DNA of 64,000 bases, from the NCBI GenBank assembly GCA_017607445.1, contig JAEVHH010000001.1:248001-312000 (forward strand), written 5' to 3'. Below the pieces are notes generated by a model. That model did not search any database and was not told where the DNA came from. It saw only the letters and a program-made list of their open reading frames with translations. Shown piece by piece: positions 1 to 11,120 of the stretch (position 1 is its first letter; every line of letters starts with the position of its first letter). The translations under genes were made by a program, and so were the position numbers. The DNA is from Histoplasma ohiense. Lineage: Eukaryota; Ascomycota; Eurotiomycetes; Onygenales; Ajellomycetaceae.

Positions 1-793
1 TGACAATAGAAATTGATAAATTCTAGAAATATTTGCAATTCATTTATAGTTTGTGGTTCTGATCAATCTAAAATTGTGTTGACACAGCATTTCTCAACAG
101 TAATGCTCTGTGTGGTAACCACAAAACCCAAAAATCCAATTTCTGTTGCATGGAACATACACTTACTAAGTTTGGCATATAGTCTCCATCACCTTAACTG
201 TTCCAGCACATTCTTAACATGGATGACATGTTCATCAAGTGTGTTTGAATAGATTATGATATCATCAAGGTAAGCCATGCAATATACATCTAAAAGATCA
301 CTGAGGGCTTTGTTGATATAAGATTGAAAGATTGCAGAGGCATTGGTTAGCTCAAAAGATAAGACTAGATATTCAAAGTGTTCATATTGTGTTTGAAATG
401 CTGTTTTTCATTCATTCTCTGCTCATATGTGAATTCTATGATACATGTCTCTAAGATTCAGCTGCATATATATTTTGACACCTGCTAATCTATCAAGTAT
501 TTCACTTATCAAGGGCAGTGGATATCAATTCTTGACTGTTATTTCATTCAATCCTCAATAATTCACACAAAGACACAGGGTTTCATCTTTCTTGAGTGTG
601 AATAATACTGACATGTCTGCTGAGCTCTTGAATGGACATATTCAATTCTTCTCTAATGTTTTTTTGATATATTCTTGGAGGACAGAGAGTTCTTGAGGTG
701 ATAAGTTATATATTGATTGATATGAGGGTTTCTTGCCAGGTTTGAGGTCTATGATATGATTGTCAGATGCATGTTCTGTGTCAGATATGTCTT
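1..793 (-). pseudogene. Gyp3 pol fragment: reverse transcriptase
   Basis: Read on the minus strand this is the middle of a Ty3/gypsy reverse transcriptase. The catalytic box YLDD lies at 261-272, in the context AYLDDIIIYSNT, preceded by a decayed form of the usual FGLTNAPATFQ segment (FELTNASAIFQ). Upstream, towards 793, is the primer-grip region with SVLFTLKKDET. Several in-frame TGA codons replace Arg or Trp, so it is dead. Its 5' continuation lies at 14880 onward: removing the inserted Gyp2-a and one copy of the duplicated GTCTT restores a continuous reading, with the DYLDVF linker on the far side. The rest of pol (RNase H, integrase) must lie left of the window. Family assignment is firm; the exact clade is not determined. 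Confidence 0.85.
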
Positions 794-1327
794 TGTGACG
801 GGTTAGCACCCGTTAGTAATTAACTTACGCAACCAACTCCTCTTCTGCACCCGCTCATTTCTGGTTGCTGTGATCTCACATAACTCTCAATGTTCTTCCA
901 CTCTGTGCTCTGCACTCATGTAGTTTCTAACAATTCTTCTGTGTAGCTCTTAATGTTCTTCTGCTCTGTGCTCTGCACTTGTGTAGTCTCTAATGATTCT
1001 TCTGTGTAGCTTCTAATGTTCTTCCACTCTGTGTTCCACACTCATGTAGTCTCTAACAATTCTTCTGTGTAGCTCTCAATGATTTCTCTGCTTCATGCTT
1101 TGCACTTGTATAGTTTCTAACAATTCTTATGTGTACTTCTTAATGTTCTTCTGCTCTGTGCTCCACTGTGAAATGACTTCTGATATTCTTCTGCTCTGAA
1201 CTTTCCTCTATAAGAATCTTCTTCATATGATCTTTTCTTCTGATTTCTTTTCTCTTTCTTTCCTTAATCAATTTGTAATCTGTAATTAGAATAGTATCAA
1301 ATTGTTAATTGAAGTACATCTGTTACA
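794..1327 (+). repeat. Gyp2-a 5' LTR
   Basis: 534 bp, TG...CA ends, starting TGTGACGGGTTAG. It contains about four tandem units of roughly 63 bp (recurring GTAGTYTCTAA near 920, 982, 1046 and 1110). A TATA-like CTATAAGAA is at 1208-1216, and AATCAATTTGTAA at 1266-1278 is the reverse complement of the first 13 nt after the LTR. CpGs survive at the outer (left) end only. Confidence 0.93.
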
Positions 1328-1340
1328 TTACAAATTGATT
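1328..1340 (+). promoter_or_regulatory. Gyp2-a self-primer binding site
   Basis: TTACAAATTGATT starts directly after the LTR and is a perfect 13-nt reverse complement of 1266-1278 inside the same LTR. It has no TGG start as expected for a tRNA primer site. This is the arrangement of Tf1-type self-priming, in which the 5' end of the RNA folds back as primer. Confidence 0.7.
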
Positions 1341-1685
1341 CTTCTGTGTTTAAGGCTCAAGTGCCTTGTTATTAGTTCTTACATCTGAGTGTGTTGTTAT
1401 CAGTTCTTACACCCGAGTGTGTCATTTACAGGTCTGAATGTCTAGTTGTTACAAGAGATTCCTTGTGGGTCTGAGTGCTCTTATCATTAGTTATATAGGC
1501 TGTTGTGTCTAAGTGTCTGAAACACAATTGACTGTGTTCTATGAGGCCTGAGTGTCTATGAACTGTAATGCTGTGAATAGCATTCATGAAGAAGCTTGAT
1601 CAAACTTAGTGCTGCAACACTGTGAATAGTGTCTGTGAGAGAATCAAGTGTCTACAAGTATTCCTTTTCTTTTTTTTATTATTAT
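1341..1685 (+). other. Gyp2-a leader with degenerate CTGAGTG repeats
   Basis: Untranslated leader between the primer site and gag. It holds repeated degenerate units around TCTGAGTGTCT, ACACCCGAGTGTG and similar, and two related copies of ACTGTGAATAG(Y)GT before gag. The same leader is present in Gyp2-b, -c and -d. No ORF is credible here. Confidence 0.6.
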
Positions 1686-2705
1686 ATGTTCTTAGATATT
1701 GAAATGAACTACAAGCAATTCTACAAACACCCACCACACTTGAACATGGTGGACAATAACTTAGATCTACAAAGCATCCTCCAGCAGCAGATACTACAGA
1801 TGATCAAATTGCAATAATGATTTGCTGAGATGAGCACTTTCACATTCATCATTCCTTCTACACCCATGCCTCATGAAAAGCCCTCAAGAGAGAAGCTTCC
1901 AATCCTCAACAAATATGAGAGAGACCTAGCACTCTATCTCATGTGGAAGTCAAAAGTGAATGCCAAATTGGACATCAATGGATGAGCAATAGACTCACTA
2001 TCCAATCAAGTGTGGTATATCCATAGCAGATTGGATGGCGATGTGTTAGCAAAATTCCAATCCTGGATGAGTCATTGCCAGAATCATCAGTGTATGTCAG
2101 AGCTAGTCTTCTGACAACTTGACTCCCTCTTTCTCAATCCTACATTTCAAGCCAAGACATTAGACTGATTTAATCAAACTCATCAGATGAATGTTGTGTT
2201 GGCAACTTATCTTTCTGAATTCAATTGCAAGCTTCTAGAAGCAGGTGGGTAAGACTGAAATGATGCTGTCAAGATCAACATATTGTTCAAGAACTTGAAC
2301 TTTCAATTGCATAACTGAAGTATAGAGCATTTGAAGCTCTCAACATACAGCAAATTCTGTGCTGATCTTTGTCTGTTGAACAATGATCTGTCTCAGTTTC
2401 ACACACTTCAAAACTGCAGAGGATTCTGCTGAACAAATGTATACATTTCAAACCACTCTGCAGTGCCCCCCATCTCTGAATCAGAATCAATGGACTGAGT
2501 TTCACATGTAAATGCAAGTTGCTCAAGGATTCTCAACATCTCAGAGAAGAATGCTACTGATCAAATTGTCAGAGAAATCTGCATATGCTGCAACAAGTCA
2601 GAGCACTTCACAAATCAATGTCTGAATGCAATCACTCTGAGTAAACCCCCCATGCATGTAAACACTGCATCATCTGTGGATAGACAAGAACAGGGAAAAG
2701 ATGAG
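1686..2705 (+). pseudogene. gag: Gyp2-a gag
   Basis: Capsid-nucleocapsid polyprotein of the chromovirus. The chosen start gives MFLDIEMNYKQF, shared with Gyp2-b and -c. The N-terminal part is Gln-rich (LQSILQQQ); the capsid-like region includes LYLMWKSKVNAKLD. A CCHC zinc knuckle of the C-x2-C-x4-H-x4-C type (CICCNKSEHFTNQC) starts at 2580, in the gag frame. Several TGA or TAG codons interrupt it, for example within the Gln run. Near the 3' end the slippery heptamer at 2693-2699 leads into the -1 frame of pol. Family is clear; the exact C-terminus is uncertain. Confidence 0.85.
2693..2699 (+). other. Gyp2-a -1 frameshift slippery site GGGAAAA
   Basis: In the gag frame the codons are CAG GGA AAA, i.e. 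the canonical X_XXY_YYZ pattern G_GGA_AAA. The -1 frame then stays open through LKYEQELKK into the protease. The same heptamer is at 35278-35284 in Gyp2-c; Gyp2-b has it mutated to GAGAAAA. Confidence 0.65.
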
Positions 2706-5700
2706 CTCTTGCTCTAAAATATGAACAAGAGCTCAAGAAGCAGAAAGCTAGCTGAAGATTTGAGCAGAAAATGCAAGTGAATGCAATTATGATCTCTGTC
2801 ATTGTAAATAGCTTAGTCAATGTATGAGCAATGGTAGACAGTGGTTTCCTTCACTATGCTCTTATAGACACTCAGCTGATTGAGAAGCATAAGCTTCAGT
2901 GTATCCTCTTTTTCAAACTGTGTAAGCTCAGTGAATTTGACAGCCTCAGAGGATTCACCTCCTACAACATGGTAAGATTTAATGTTGATGTAGAAGGACA
3001 TGAGAAAAAGAACATATACACATACAAAATACAAGACCTTGAGTACAATCTAATACTCAGTCTATCATGGCTCACAGAATTTGAAACCTTGTTGAACACA
3101 CACAACTGCTGTCTTATTTTCTCAGAAGACAACTATATTTACAAGAAGAATGTTGATAGAACTGCTGATCTCATTCAAATATCAGCAGAAGCATACAAAC
3201 TACTAATCTGCCAAGTGCATGAGAAGAAGAATGTCCAAGTGTTCACTGCTAGTATAGTGAATATCAAAAAAGCATTAGAAAAGCTAGAACTCAAAGATTC
3301 CAAGAAATCATGCAAGGAACTATCTGAATCATATGAAGACTTCACAGATGTGTTTGATGAAAAAGAAGCTGAAAAGCTTTCTTCTCATCAAAAACTCAGT
3401 ATAGATCATACAATCAAGCTCATCAAGAAGAATAGTAAGAATCCACAATCACTCTGAGGTTCTCTCTACAGTATATCACACAACAAGCTTCTCATTCTAT
3501 GAAAAACACTCAACAGACTATTGAACAAAGACTTCATTCATATTAGCAACTCATCCACTGCAGCATCTGTACTGTTTGCAAAGAAATCAGAAGAAGACTT
3601 ACAATTCTGCATTGACTACTGAGAACTCAACAAGATTATGTGAAAGGATTGATACCCTCTCCCACTCATCAACAAAACACTCAAATGAGTAGGAAAAGTA
3701 AAATGATTTACAAAGCTTGACATCTCTGCAGCCTTCTATAAGATAAGGATTAATGAAGATGATGAATGGCTAACCACTTTTTGTATATGTTATGGATTAT
3801 ATGAATGAACAGTGACCCTCTTTGGATTAGTGAATGCTCTGAGCATGTTTCAGGAATACATTAACTGGGCTCTATGAGATCTGCTTGATGAGATTGTCTC
3901 AGTGTACATGGATGATATTCTGATCTTCACTGATGAACTGTTCACTGAGCACTGCAAGCACATATGACAAGTGTTTGACTGTCTATGAAAAGCTGAACTG
4001 CAAGTGGACATTGACAAATGTGACTTTGAGACCAAGTCTATAATCTATCTAGAATTCATCATTGAAGCTGAAAAAGACATATGCATGGATTCTAAGAAGA
4101 TGGAAGCAATCCTCAACTGAAAGACATCAGTCTCAGTAAAAGAGACTAGAAGCTTTCTAGAATTTGTCAACTTCTACTGAAGATTCATCAAAGACTTCTT
4201 CAATATCATATGATCACTGATGAATCTGACTCAGAAAGATGCTGTGTTTCAATGAACTGATGAAGCAGATGCAGCATTCAAAAAGCTGAAGTGTATGTTC
4301 ACAAATATCTCAATGCTGCAATCATTCAATCTGGATAAGCATACAATTCTTGAAATGAATGTCTCAGATTATGTAGTAGATGGAGCACTGATGCAATATG
4401 ATAATGAAGATGTTCTACAACTCTGTGTCTTCATCTTGAAAAAGATGTCATCTGCTGAATGCAACTATGAGATCTATGACAAAGAGCTTCTAGTGATCAT
4501 ACAATGTCTTGAAAAATGAAAGTTCAAACTTATGAGCATTGAAAAATTTGAGATTGTTACTGATCATAAGAACTTAGAGTACTTCACAATCACTCATAAG
4601 CTCACTGAAAGGCATATGCATTGATCATTGTTTCTTAGCTGTTTTTCATTCACAATTTGTTATTGATCTGAAGTAGAGAACACCCTTGTGGATGCTCTGT
4701 CCTGCTGAGAACAAGATATATCATCTGATGACTTGAATGACAGATGAAAACACTGAGAGCATTGATTAATCAACTCTGCAATCATAGAAAGTCCTACACA
4801 ACCAGATGAACTCTGTGTACATATCAATCAGTTCCAAGCTCAAGAACCCTCACTCAAAGAACAATGAAGACTAGCAGCAGAGACAGATGAATTCTGACAA
4901 CAAGTCACTGAAGTCATACAAAGCAAAGCATCTCAATTCCCCACAGATGTATATCCAAGAATGGATATCTCAGCATATTCAATTGACAATGACAACTGCT
5001 TACACTTTCAAGATAGACAATGAATCTCTGATTCAGAATCTCTATGAACATGAATCATGCAAGAAATTCATGACTCATCAATGATCAGACACTCAGAATG
5101 TAAAATCATGTACAACATCATCATTCAAGAATTCTACTGATCAGATATGTTGAAAGACATACACTGGTTCATACACAACTGTGATTGCTGCAGCTCAGTG
5201 ACAGCATGATATGAACACTGAAAAGAGATGCTGAAGTCTCTATCTGTCTCTGACTGAACTTGACACAATATAGCTATCAATTTTGCAGTTTTCTTATTCA
5301 AAAGTGAAGATTCTATGAACATTCTAGTCATTGTTGACTGACTCAGCAAGGATATAATACTACAGCTCTGTGACAAGATGAACACTGAAATAGTTGCAGA
5401 TGTCTTTGTCAGAAGCTCATTCTATTGTATACACAGTCTGTCTTCATTCATTGTGTCAGATAGAGACAGTCAATTCATCAGCACACTCTGAGCCTGTGTA
5501 TGTCAATTATTAAGAATCAAATGAAAGTTATCATCAGTATATCATTCAGAGACTGATGAAGCTACTGAGAGAATAATACAAATAGTAAAGAACATTCTCT
5601 GTAAGTTCTGCAATTACACACAAGACAACTGAAGCAATCTGCTGCCACACACTGAGATTGTGATTAATGATTGAGATTCTGCTACAACAGATGTAAGCTC

Positions 5701-6315
5701 ATTCTTTCTTCTACACAGATACAACTTAGAGATTCTGAACTTCTCTGAGACTCTCCAAGAAACTGTGTACATCCACAGTCTCATACAGACAGCAGAGAAC
5801 ATTGTGAGCAAGCTGAAGAAAGTCTGTGAATGAGCAGAAGCTTCAATGATCAGCACTCAGCAAGATTATAAGAATCAAACAAATATCAGAAAAAGTTCTG
5901 TGATCTGATATTATGTAGAAGACAAAGTCTGACTAGATCTCAAGAACATAAGAACAGACTGTTTCTCACATACACTAGATTATCATCACATCAAGTATAC
6001 AGTGAAGAAAGTGCTAGACACACATGATTATTGACTCAACACTCTGTCTGACATTCATAATGTCTTTCATACAAACCTGCTCTGACCCACAGTTGAGGAT
6101 TCATTCCCCTCTCAGAGAATCTTCAATTGGCAGTCATCTGTCATTGTAGAAAAAGATAATGAACTCAAGTGAGAAATCAAAGCAATTCTTGATAATAGAA
6201 TCAACCACCACTGCTGCAAATACCTCATCAAATGAGTAGAATACAATTGTCTGATCTGAGAACCTGCATCTGTCTTGAAGAACACTGTCACTCTTGACAT
6301 CTACAAGTTCTCACT
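2700..6315 (+). pseudogene. pol: Gyp2-a pol: protease, RT, RNase H, integrase, chromodomain
   Basis: Polyprotein in the -1 frame relative to gag. The aspartic protease DSG is at 2837-2845. RT has YMDD at 3905-3916 followed by ILIF, and the thumb segment FYxRFIKDF (x is TGA for Arg). RNase H follows (TDHKNLEYF near 4560). Integrase has the zinc-binding region near 5090-5200 and catalytic residues D 5336-5338, D 5459-5461 and E 5567-5569; the last two are 36 codons apart, i.e. DD35E. A chromodomain (KYLIK-V-Y---I-EP) lies at about 6185-6310. Many TGA codons stand where relatives have Arg or Trp. The chromodomain places it among chromoviruses and would be expected to target integration to modified histones. 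Confidence 0.88.
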
Positions 6316-6321
6316 CACTTC

Positions 6322-6467
6322 TGTAGTTCAAAGATTGCTTAAGCTGTTCAAAGCTTCTAAGCTTTGCAGCTCTTCTTATACGAAATAACTAGTGCAGTAG
6401 CATACGCCATCCTTAATAATAGAGGGTGGTGTACGCCACAGAAGAATAATAAGTCAAAATTACCACA
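6322..6467 (-). repeat. Gyp4 3' LTR
   Basis: 146 bp, preceded on the minus strand by the PPT-like TTTGATAGGGGAGGA (6468-6482). It carries the inverted repeat CAAAGCTT-AG-AAGCTTTG in decayed form and the palindrome GTGGYGTACGCCAC with one CpG lost. Confidence 0.9.
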
Positions 6468-6745
6468 TCCTCCCCTATCAAATCCATCTACACCCTTGTG
6501 ACAGAAATAGTGTTATGCTGTGCACACCTGCTTTTGCAATGCACTATTCTGCAATAGATAAGATGCTCACTTCGCACACACAAGAGTCTCTATCACAACA
6601 ACACCAGTCCATCACTAACCAATGCTATGTTCACAACTATCCCCTTTCATTCACTCTCTTGTACACTCAATCTCCCTTGCTCTGCTCCAATCATTCTACA
6701 CATCTATCCCCTCCTATCAAATGTCTAGCCCCTCTATCCTGCAAT
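6468..6745. other. Gyp4 3' untranslated region and PPT, upstream region of the antisense gene
   Basis: PPT (minus strand) next to the 3' LTR, then C/T-rich plus-strand DNA without a convincing coding frame. It lies directly upstream of the plus-strand gene that starts near 6746 and would be its promoter if that gene was expressed from inside the element. Confidence 0.45.
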
Positions 6746-8337
6746 ATGGCCTCTGATCACCATGTCTCCCACCATTCTGATTGCATCATGCGATCTATTG
6801 GTAAGTTCTTGTCAACCAAACCTTGTCAAAAGCTAATCTGGTGGTTTTCACAGTTGCTAATTGTTGTTAGTTTCTACTCCTCATTGTCAGAGCACTCATC
6901 TTGCTTATGATCATCTCCTCTCCTCTTCTGATGTTCCTCCCACGCGCGATCTCACTCCTATTGAGGAGATCGCTTACAACAATGTTGCGGGGGTAGACAA
7001 TGACAATGTGGCTACCCCTGTCAACAATCAGAATGTAAGCAAAGCAGTCGGTGAGGACATGAACAGTGATGGCAGCATTTGTGATGATGATGAGATGATG
7101 AATGTCTCTGTGTTGTCCCCTGCTGCTGTCTCCCCTGCTCTTGTCCATGCCTCCACCTCTCCTGCCCTCAGTTCCACCTCTCTCATCCCCATCAATCCCC
7201 CCTCCTCTTCCTACACTGATTCCTCCCTTTCACCCACTCTTTGAGAAGCTCTACACATCTTCCACAGCCTCTCTCTCTATCCTCCACACCCCCCTCCTGC
7301 TTCCACTGCCTCCTCCAAAACACAATTTCATATGCAAGTGCTGTACAACACAACCCACTTTGCCAGTTATTTGTCTGTCACACTCCTTGCTCAGAGCAAG
7401 TACAAAACCTTCAGCAATCTTATGCATTCCTTGAATTCTGCTGTTGTTCATACTGATTGTGCTGAGTGTATGTTATACCCCTCTTTGTCTCTTTTCTATG
7501 ATTTTCTTTCTAACTTTTCATAGATGAAATTGTACAGGGCCTCTGCATTGTTGAGATTATGGCAGATGAGAACCCCCATGCTATGTTCACTTACATCAAT
7601 TTTTGCATTGCCTCTCTGTCTTTGCATGCTTTCAGCTTATCAGATGAGTGCCTTCATCCTCTTTGCTGGCAAATGACTTCTGAATTGGTTATTTGTAGGA
7701 AAGAAATATGTGTGCAGAGTAGTCCGAACAGCAACATGGTGCTTTTTTATACTCAGAGTGAGTATATGTCTGTTTCTTGTGCAGGTTGTGTGAGGGGTAA
7801 AGAGTCATTTCAATTTTGCATTCTGCCTTCTGTGCATGACTGTTCTGTCAGCCATCCCTGTCTCTGTTGCAACTGTCTTTGGAGCTCCAAGAGAAGTTCC
7901 TGTTCCTTCAGTAAGTGTACACTTCTTTCTTTTCATTGTGGTGAGTGGCTGTTAATGCTTCTACAGTTACTTCTGATGTCACTCTGTGTACACCTATCCC
8001 TGCTTCTCTTTCAGATCCTTTCGCCACTTGTCCACTCTTCTCCACTTCCAATTCCACTCCTCCTCTTTCTTCAACTTCTGTTGGGTGAGTGTCTGCCATC
8101 CATCTCTGTAGAAATTCAGGTGTCTGCTCAACTGCTTTGCTCACTTTCTTCTCATCCTCCCCTCTTCTGGCTGGTTTTTCTCTGCATACACATGCCCATC
8201 ATTTTGTTGGCCTCCCTGCAAATCTCTTCATTGAAGATATTGAATCAGTGTGTCAGGCTCTGTGCAAGGTGAAGGCATGCACTGCACTCCTACATGCATG
8301 CCTTGAGATTCTGAAGTTCTTGGTGCAGGCCGAGTTT
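6746..8337 (+). pseudogene. Spliced antisense accessory gene of Gyp4 (unknown protein)
   Basis: Five exons are proposed on the strand opposite to gag-pol: 6746-6800, 6871-7467, 7524-7757, 7852-7910 and 7967-8337. Introns 1-4 have GT-AG ends. Intron 1 (6801-6870) has GTAAGT and a GCTAATTG branch-like site; intron 2 (7468-7523) has GTATGT and TTCTAAC before TAG. Exons 1-4 are phase-consistent with a single TGA stop, at 7242-7244 (probably CGA originally). Exon 5 keeps one frame with one TGA (8086-8088), but its phase is off by one relative to exon 4, so an indel or a different splice site is needed. The protein (about 440 aa) is acidic and Ser/Pro-rich at the N-terminus (IEEIAYNNVAG), then globular-looking (SKYKTFSNLMHSLNSAVV, MADENPHAMFTYINF, ANLFIEDIESVCQAL). 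I do not recognise it. The start codon is a choice: the first ATG in phase with exon 2. Confidence 0.6.
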
Positions 8338-8930
8338 TAGTTTTCTTTTTGTTGCATACAGACATTTCTGAGGGTTGTTGATTTGAACATTTTCATTGAC
8401 ATACATCTTTTCTTTTGTTTTTGCGACATCCATGTATTTTTAGGAGTCAGGCAAAGCCCTTGTGGTGGTCATTAGAGCTGCACATGAATAGATCTTTTTC
8501 CTGATTTTCTCTTTTTCCTTTCTTTTCTAGTCATTAATCTTACGCGACCTTTTACTGGTTCTACACTTGATGACTAGGTGCAGCAAATCCCATGTTTTCC
8601 AATGAGAGTCTTCTGCCTCCATGTATTATACTGTCCTCCTTCACAAGCTCAGACAACTACAGCAAATGATTCATCAAAACTAATCTCACCCAATCTCTGA
8701 GTGTCCTCAGATGCTGAAATAGCTTGGTTCAATGCATCCACTGATGTTTCTGACAGTTCATCCTCTGAGATCTTCATGATTGAGCTAGTATAGACAGTTG
8801 AATCCTCTTCTGAATCTCTTTGTTTCTTGCAACCCAATCCACATGCTGATCAGCCATCTCAAGTTCACCTCTGACTGCATTGCGCCCGCTGTCTACATCG
8901 CAATATCGTACAGCCAGCAACAGTCTCATC
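8338..8930 (+). other. Possible further exons of the Gyp4 antisense gene
   Basis: Plus-strand stretches here read like decayed coding sequence: ESGKALVVVIRAAH near 8443-8490, then from about 8530 VINLTRPFTGSTLDD, and AWFNASTDVSDSSSSEIFM near 8720-8780, with a few stops. I could not link them by splice sites, so they may be 3' exons or a second gene. A CpG-rich patch is at about 8881-8918. Confidence 0.35.
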
Positions 8931-11040
8931 ACTTATCAGAGCATGTCATATGCTCATCTTTTCCATTTCCTCTCATTCTTTTTTAGTTATTGTTGAGAGA
9001 TCTGAGTAAGTGATACCATCTGATTTGTAAGCATCAATGATTTCCCTAACTTCTCTGAGCTTTTCTATTGTAAGCTCTCTTTTCTTCAACACTGATGATA
9101 GTGCTGCAGATGACCACAGCCCATTGAAATCCTCTGCCTTCACCTCTACAAAGCAAGAGCCATTTATAAGATTGCATAGGATTCATCCCCCTGGTTCTTC
9201 CAAAGCATACATTCCAAGAGGATGTGATTTGAGGATTTTGTACAGCTCAAACCACCTTGGTTGGAACTTCTCAGATTCTTCATTTCATACAAGAACCCAA
9301 GTGCCCACAGTGAGGCTTGTTTCTTTCACTAGTGAGTCTCATATTCTTTTCAATTGTATGGTGCAGTTGAGCAGTAATTCATTTGCTTTTGCTCAGATGT
9401 GGCTAACTTCCCTCACTCTTGATTCCACATCCACAATCACTACCTCCTCCCCTACCTGCTCCTGCGTATCCCCCGGGATACACAGATGCACCCCATAGAG
9501 CAGGTAGAACAGCAAGCACTTTGAGACTGTATGCTGACAAACTCACATTGCAAATAATGCCTGTCCCAGATATTCATCCCATAACCTCATGGGCTTCCCC
9601 ACTAGATATTTCATCAGCATGCTGTCTAGTATTCCATTTAAGCATTCAACTTTTTCATTTGTACAAGAATGATAGAGTGTTGTCATGCAATGCTTCATCT
9701 GCAACTGTTTGACAAAGTGCCTCACAGCTCCTTCTACAAGGTTTGCACCATTATCTGTCAATATCTCACAGAGCATACCATAATTGATGTAGATATCATC
9801 ATGTAGAAATTTAGCAATGATCTCCTCCATCATCTCTGACACTGCTCACACAATTGGCCACTCTGTGATGTAATCGATTGCTGTTATTATCCAGCAGTTT
9901 CCATTTGACATTTGTGGCAATACCTCTATGAGATCTATCCCTCAACATTCAAACAGTTTAATCATACCTTCTATCTGATGTTGTGCCCTCTCACACTCCA
10001 ATCCTTGCCTTGCACCCTTTGAGACTTGGCAGTTCAGGCACTCCTGCATATATGCTTGAATATCTTCTTTCATGCTTGATCAGTACACTCAATCTTTCAG
10101 AACATCCATAAGTTCTGAGCTCTCCAAGTGGCCAAACTTCTTGTGCATACAACTTACCAGATCTCATTGAAACTGAGACTCAAGATACAGTGCCTCTGCA
10201 TAACTGAGATCACAGTAAAGCACAACATCCTTCTCTAACTTCACAAGCTTGAATTTTGAAAGCATCTCTTCTATTACCTTCACCAGACATTTATCAACCA
10301 ATACACTCCCATTCTTCAAGCAGATGATCATGGCTTCCAACCACTCTGCCTCATCACAACCTTTCAGTGTCATTAGTGTGAACTCTCCCTGTGCTGTGTT
10401 CACTGAACCTTCTCCCATGAAGTCAGGTCTATGACTTATGGCATCTGACACAATAGCATCCACCCCCTTTCTGTATTTGATTTGAAGATTGTACACCTGG
10501 AACTCTGATATCCATCATGCTAGCCACTTGGAGGGTTTGATTGTCATTTGCAAATAAATGAGGCTTTCATGGTCAGTGATCACCATTGTTGTATGCCCAT
10601 TGTCAATATATCAATCCCACAGATCTAGTGTGTGTTTGATCACTAGAAGTTCCTTCTCATACACAGGATAGTTAAGTTCTGCACCTGACAGCTTTCAGCC
10701 ATCATACACTACTGAGTGTAATTTATCATCCTCCCCCACTTGCAAGAGGAAGCACCCAATGGCTCATTCTGATGCATCAGTTTCAATTGTGAAGGGCTTC
10801 ATACAATCCAGTTGAACAAGCACTGGAGATGTTGTCATACATTCTCTAAGCTCAAGAAAGACCTCTTTGCAGAAGATGTTCCAGATGATTGAACAAAATT
10901 TCTTTTTGTGAAGCTCAGCATCTGTCTCTTTAAGAAGATCTGACAATGAAGCAGTGATTTGTGCAAAATCCTTTACAAACCTCCTGTAATAGAATGCCAG
11001 TCCTAAAAATTGATGTACATGGTGTACATTCCTAGGCCTT

Positions 11041-11120
11041 GGCCATTTCGCGATAACTTCTAGTTTTTCGGGGATTGGGTGTATGCGGCCCCCTCCCACG
11101 AGATGTCCCACGAACTCCAA
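11041..11120. other. CpG-retaining patch inside Gyp4 RT
   Basis: About 80 bp with six CpG dinucleotides (TTCGCGAT, TTTCGGGG, ATGCGGCC, CCACGAGA, CCACGAAC), while hundreds of bases on each side have almost none. It encodes part of the RT thumb (GHLVGGGRIHPIPEKLEVI) on the minus strand. Confidence 0.7.

Noticed and set aside
794..1130. CRISPR array
   Set aside because: The 63-bp repeats have no regular repeat/spacer pattern and lie in an LTR.
1679..6315. In-frame TGA codons as evidence for a recoded genetic code (TGA read as an amino acid)
   Set aside because: Aligned copies show TGA in place of both Arg (FYxRFIK) and Trp (FQxTDEAD), and other copies have CGA-derived CAA or intact TGG at the same places. 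This is mutation, not reassignment.
9037..9498. 153-codon plus-strand frame
   Set aside because: Shadow of the Gyp4 integrase C-terminus, whose minus-strand reading has the GPY-type domain.
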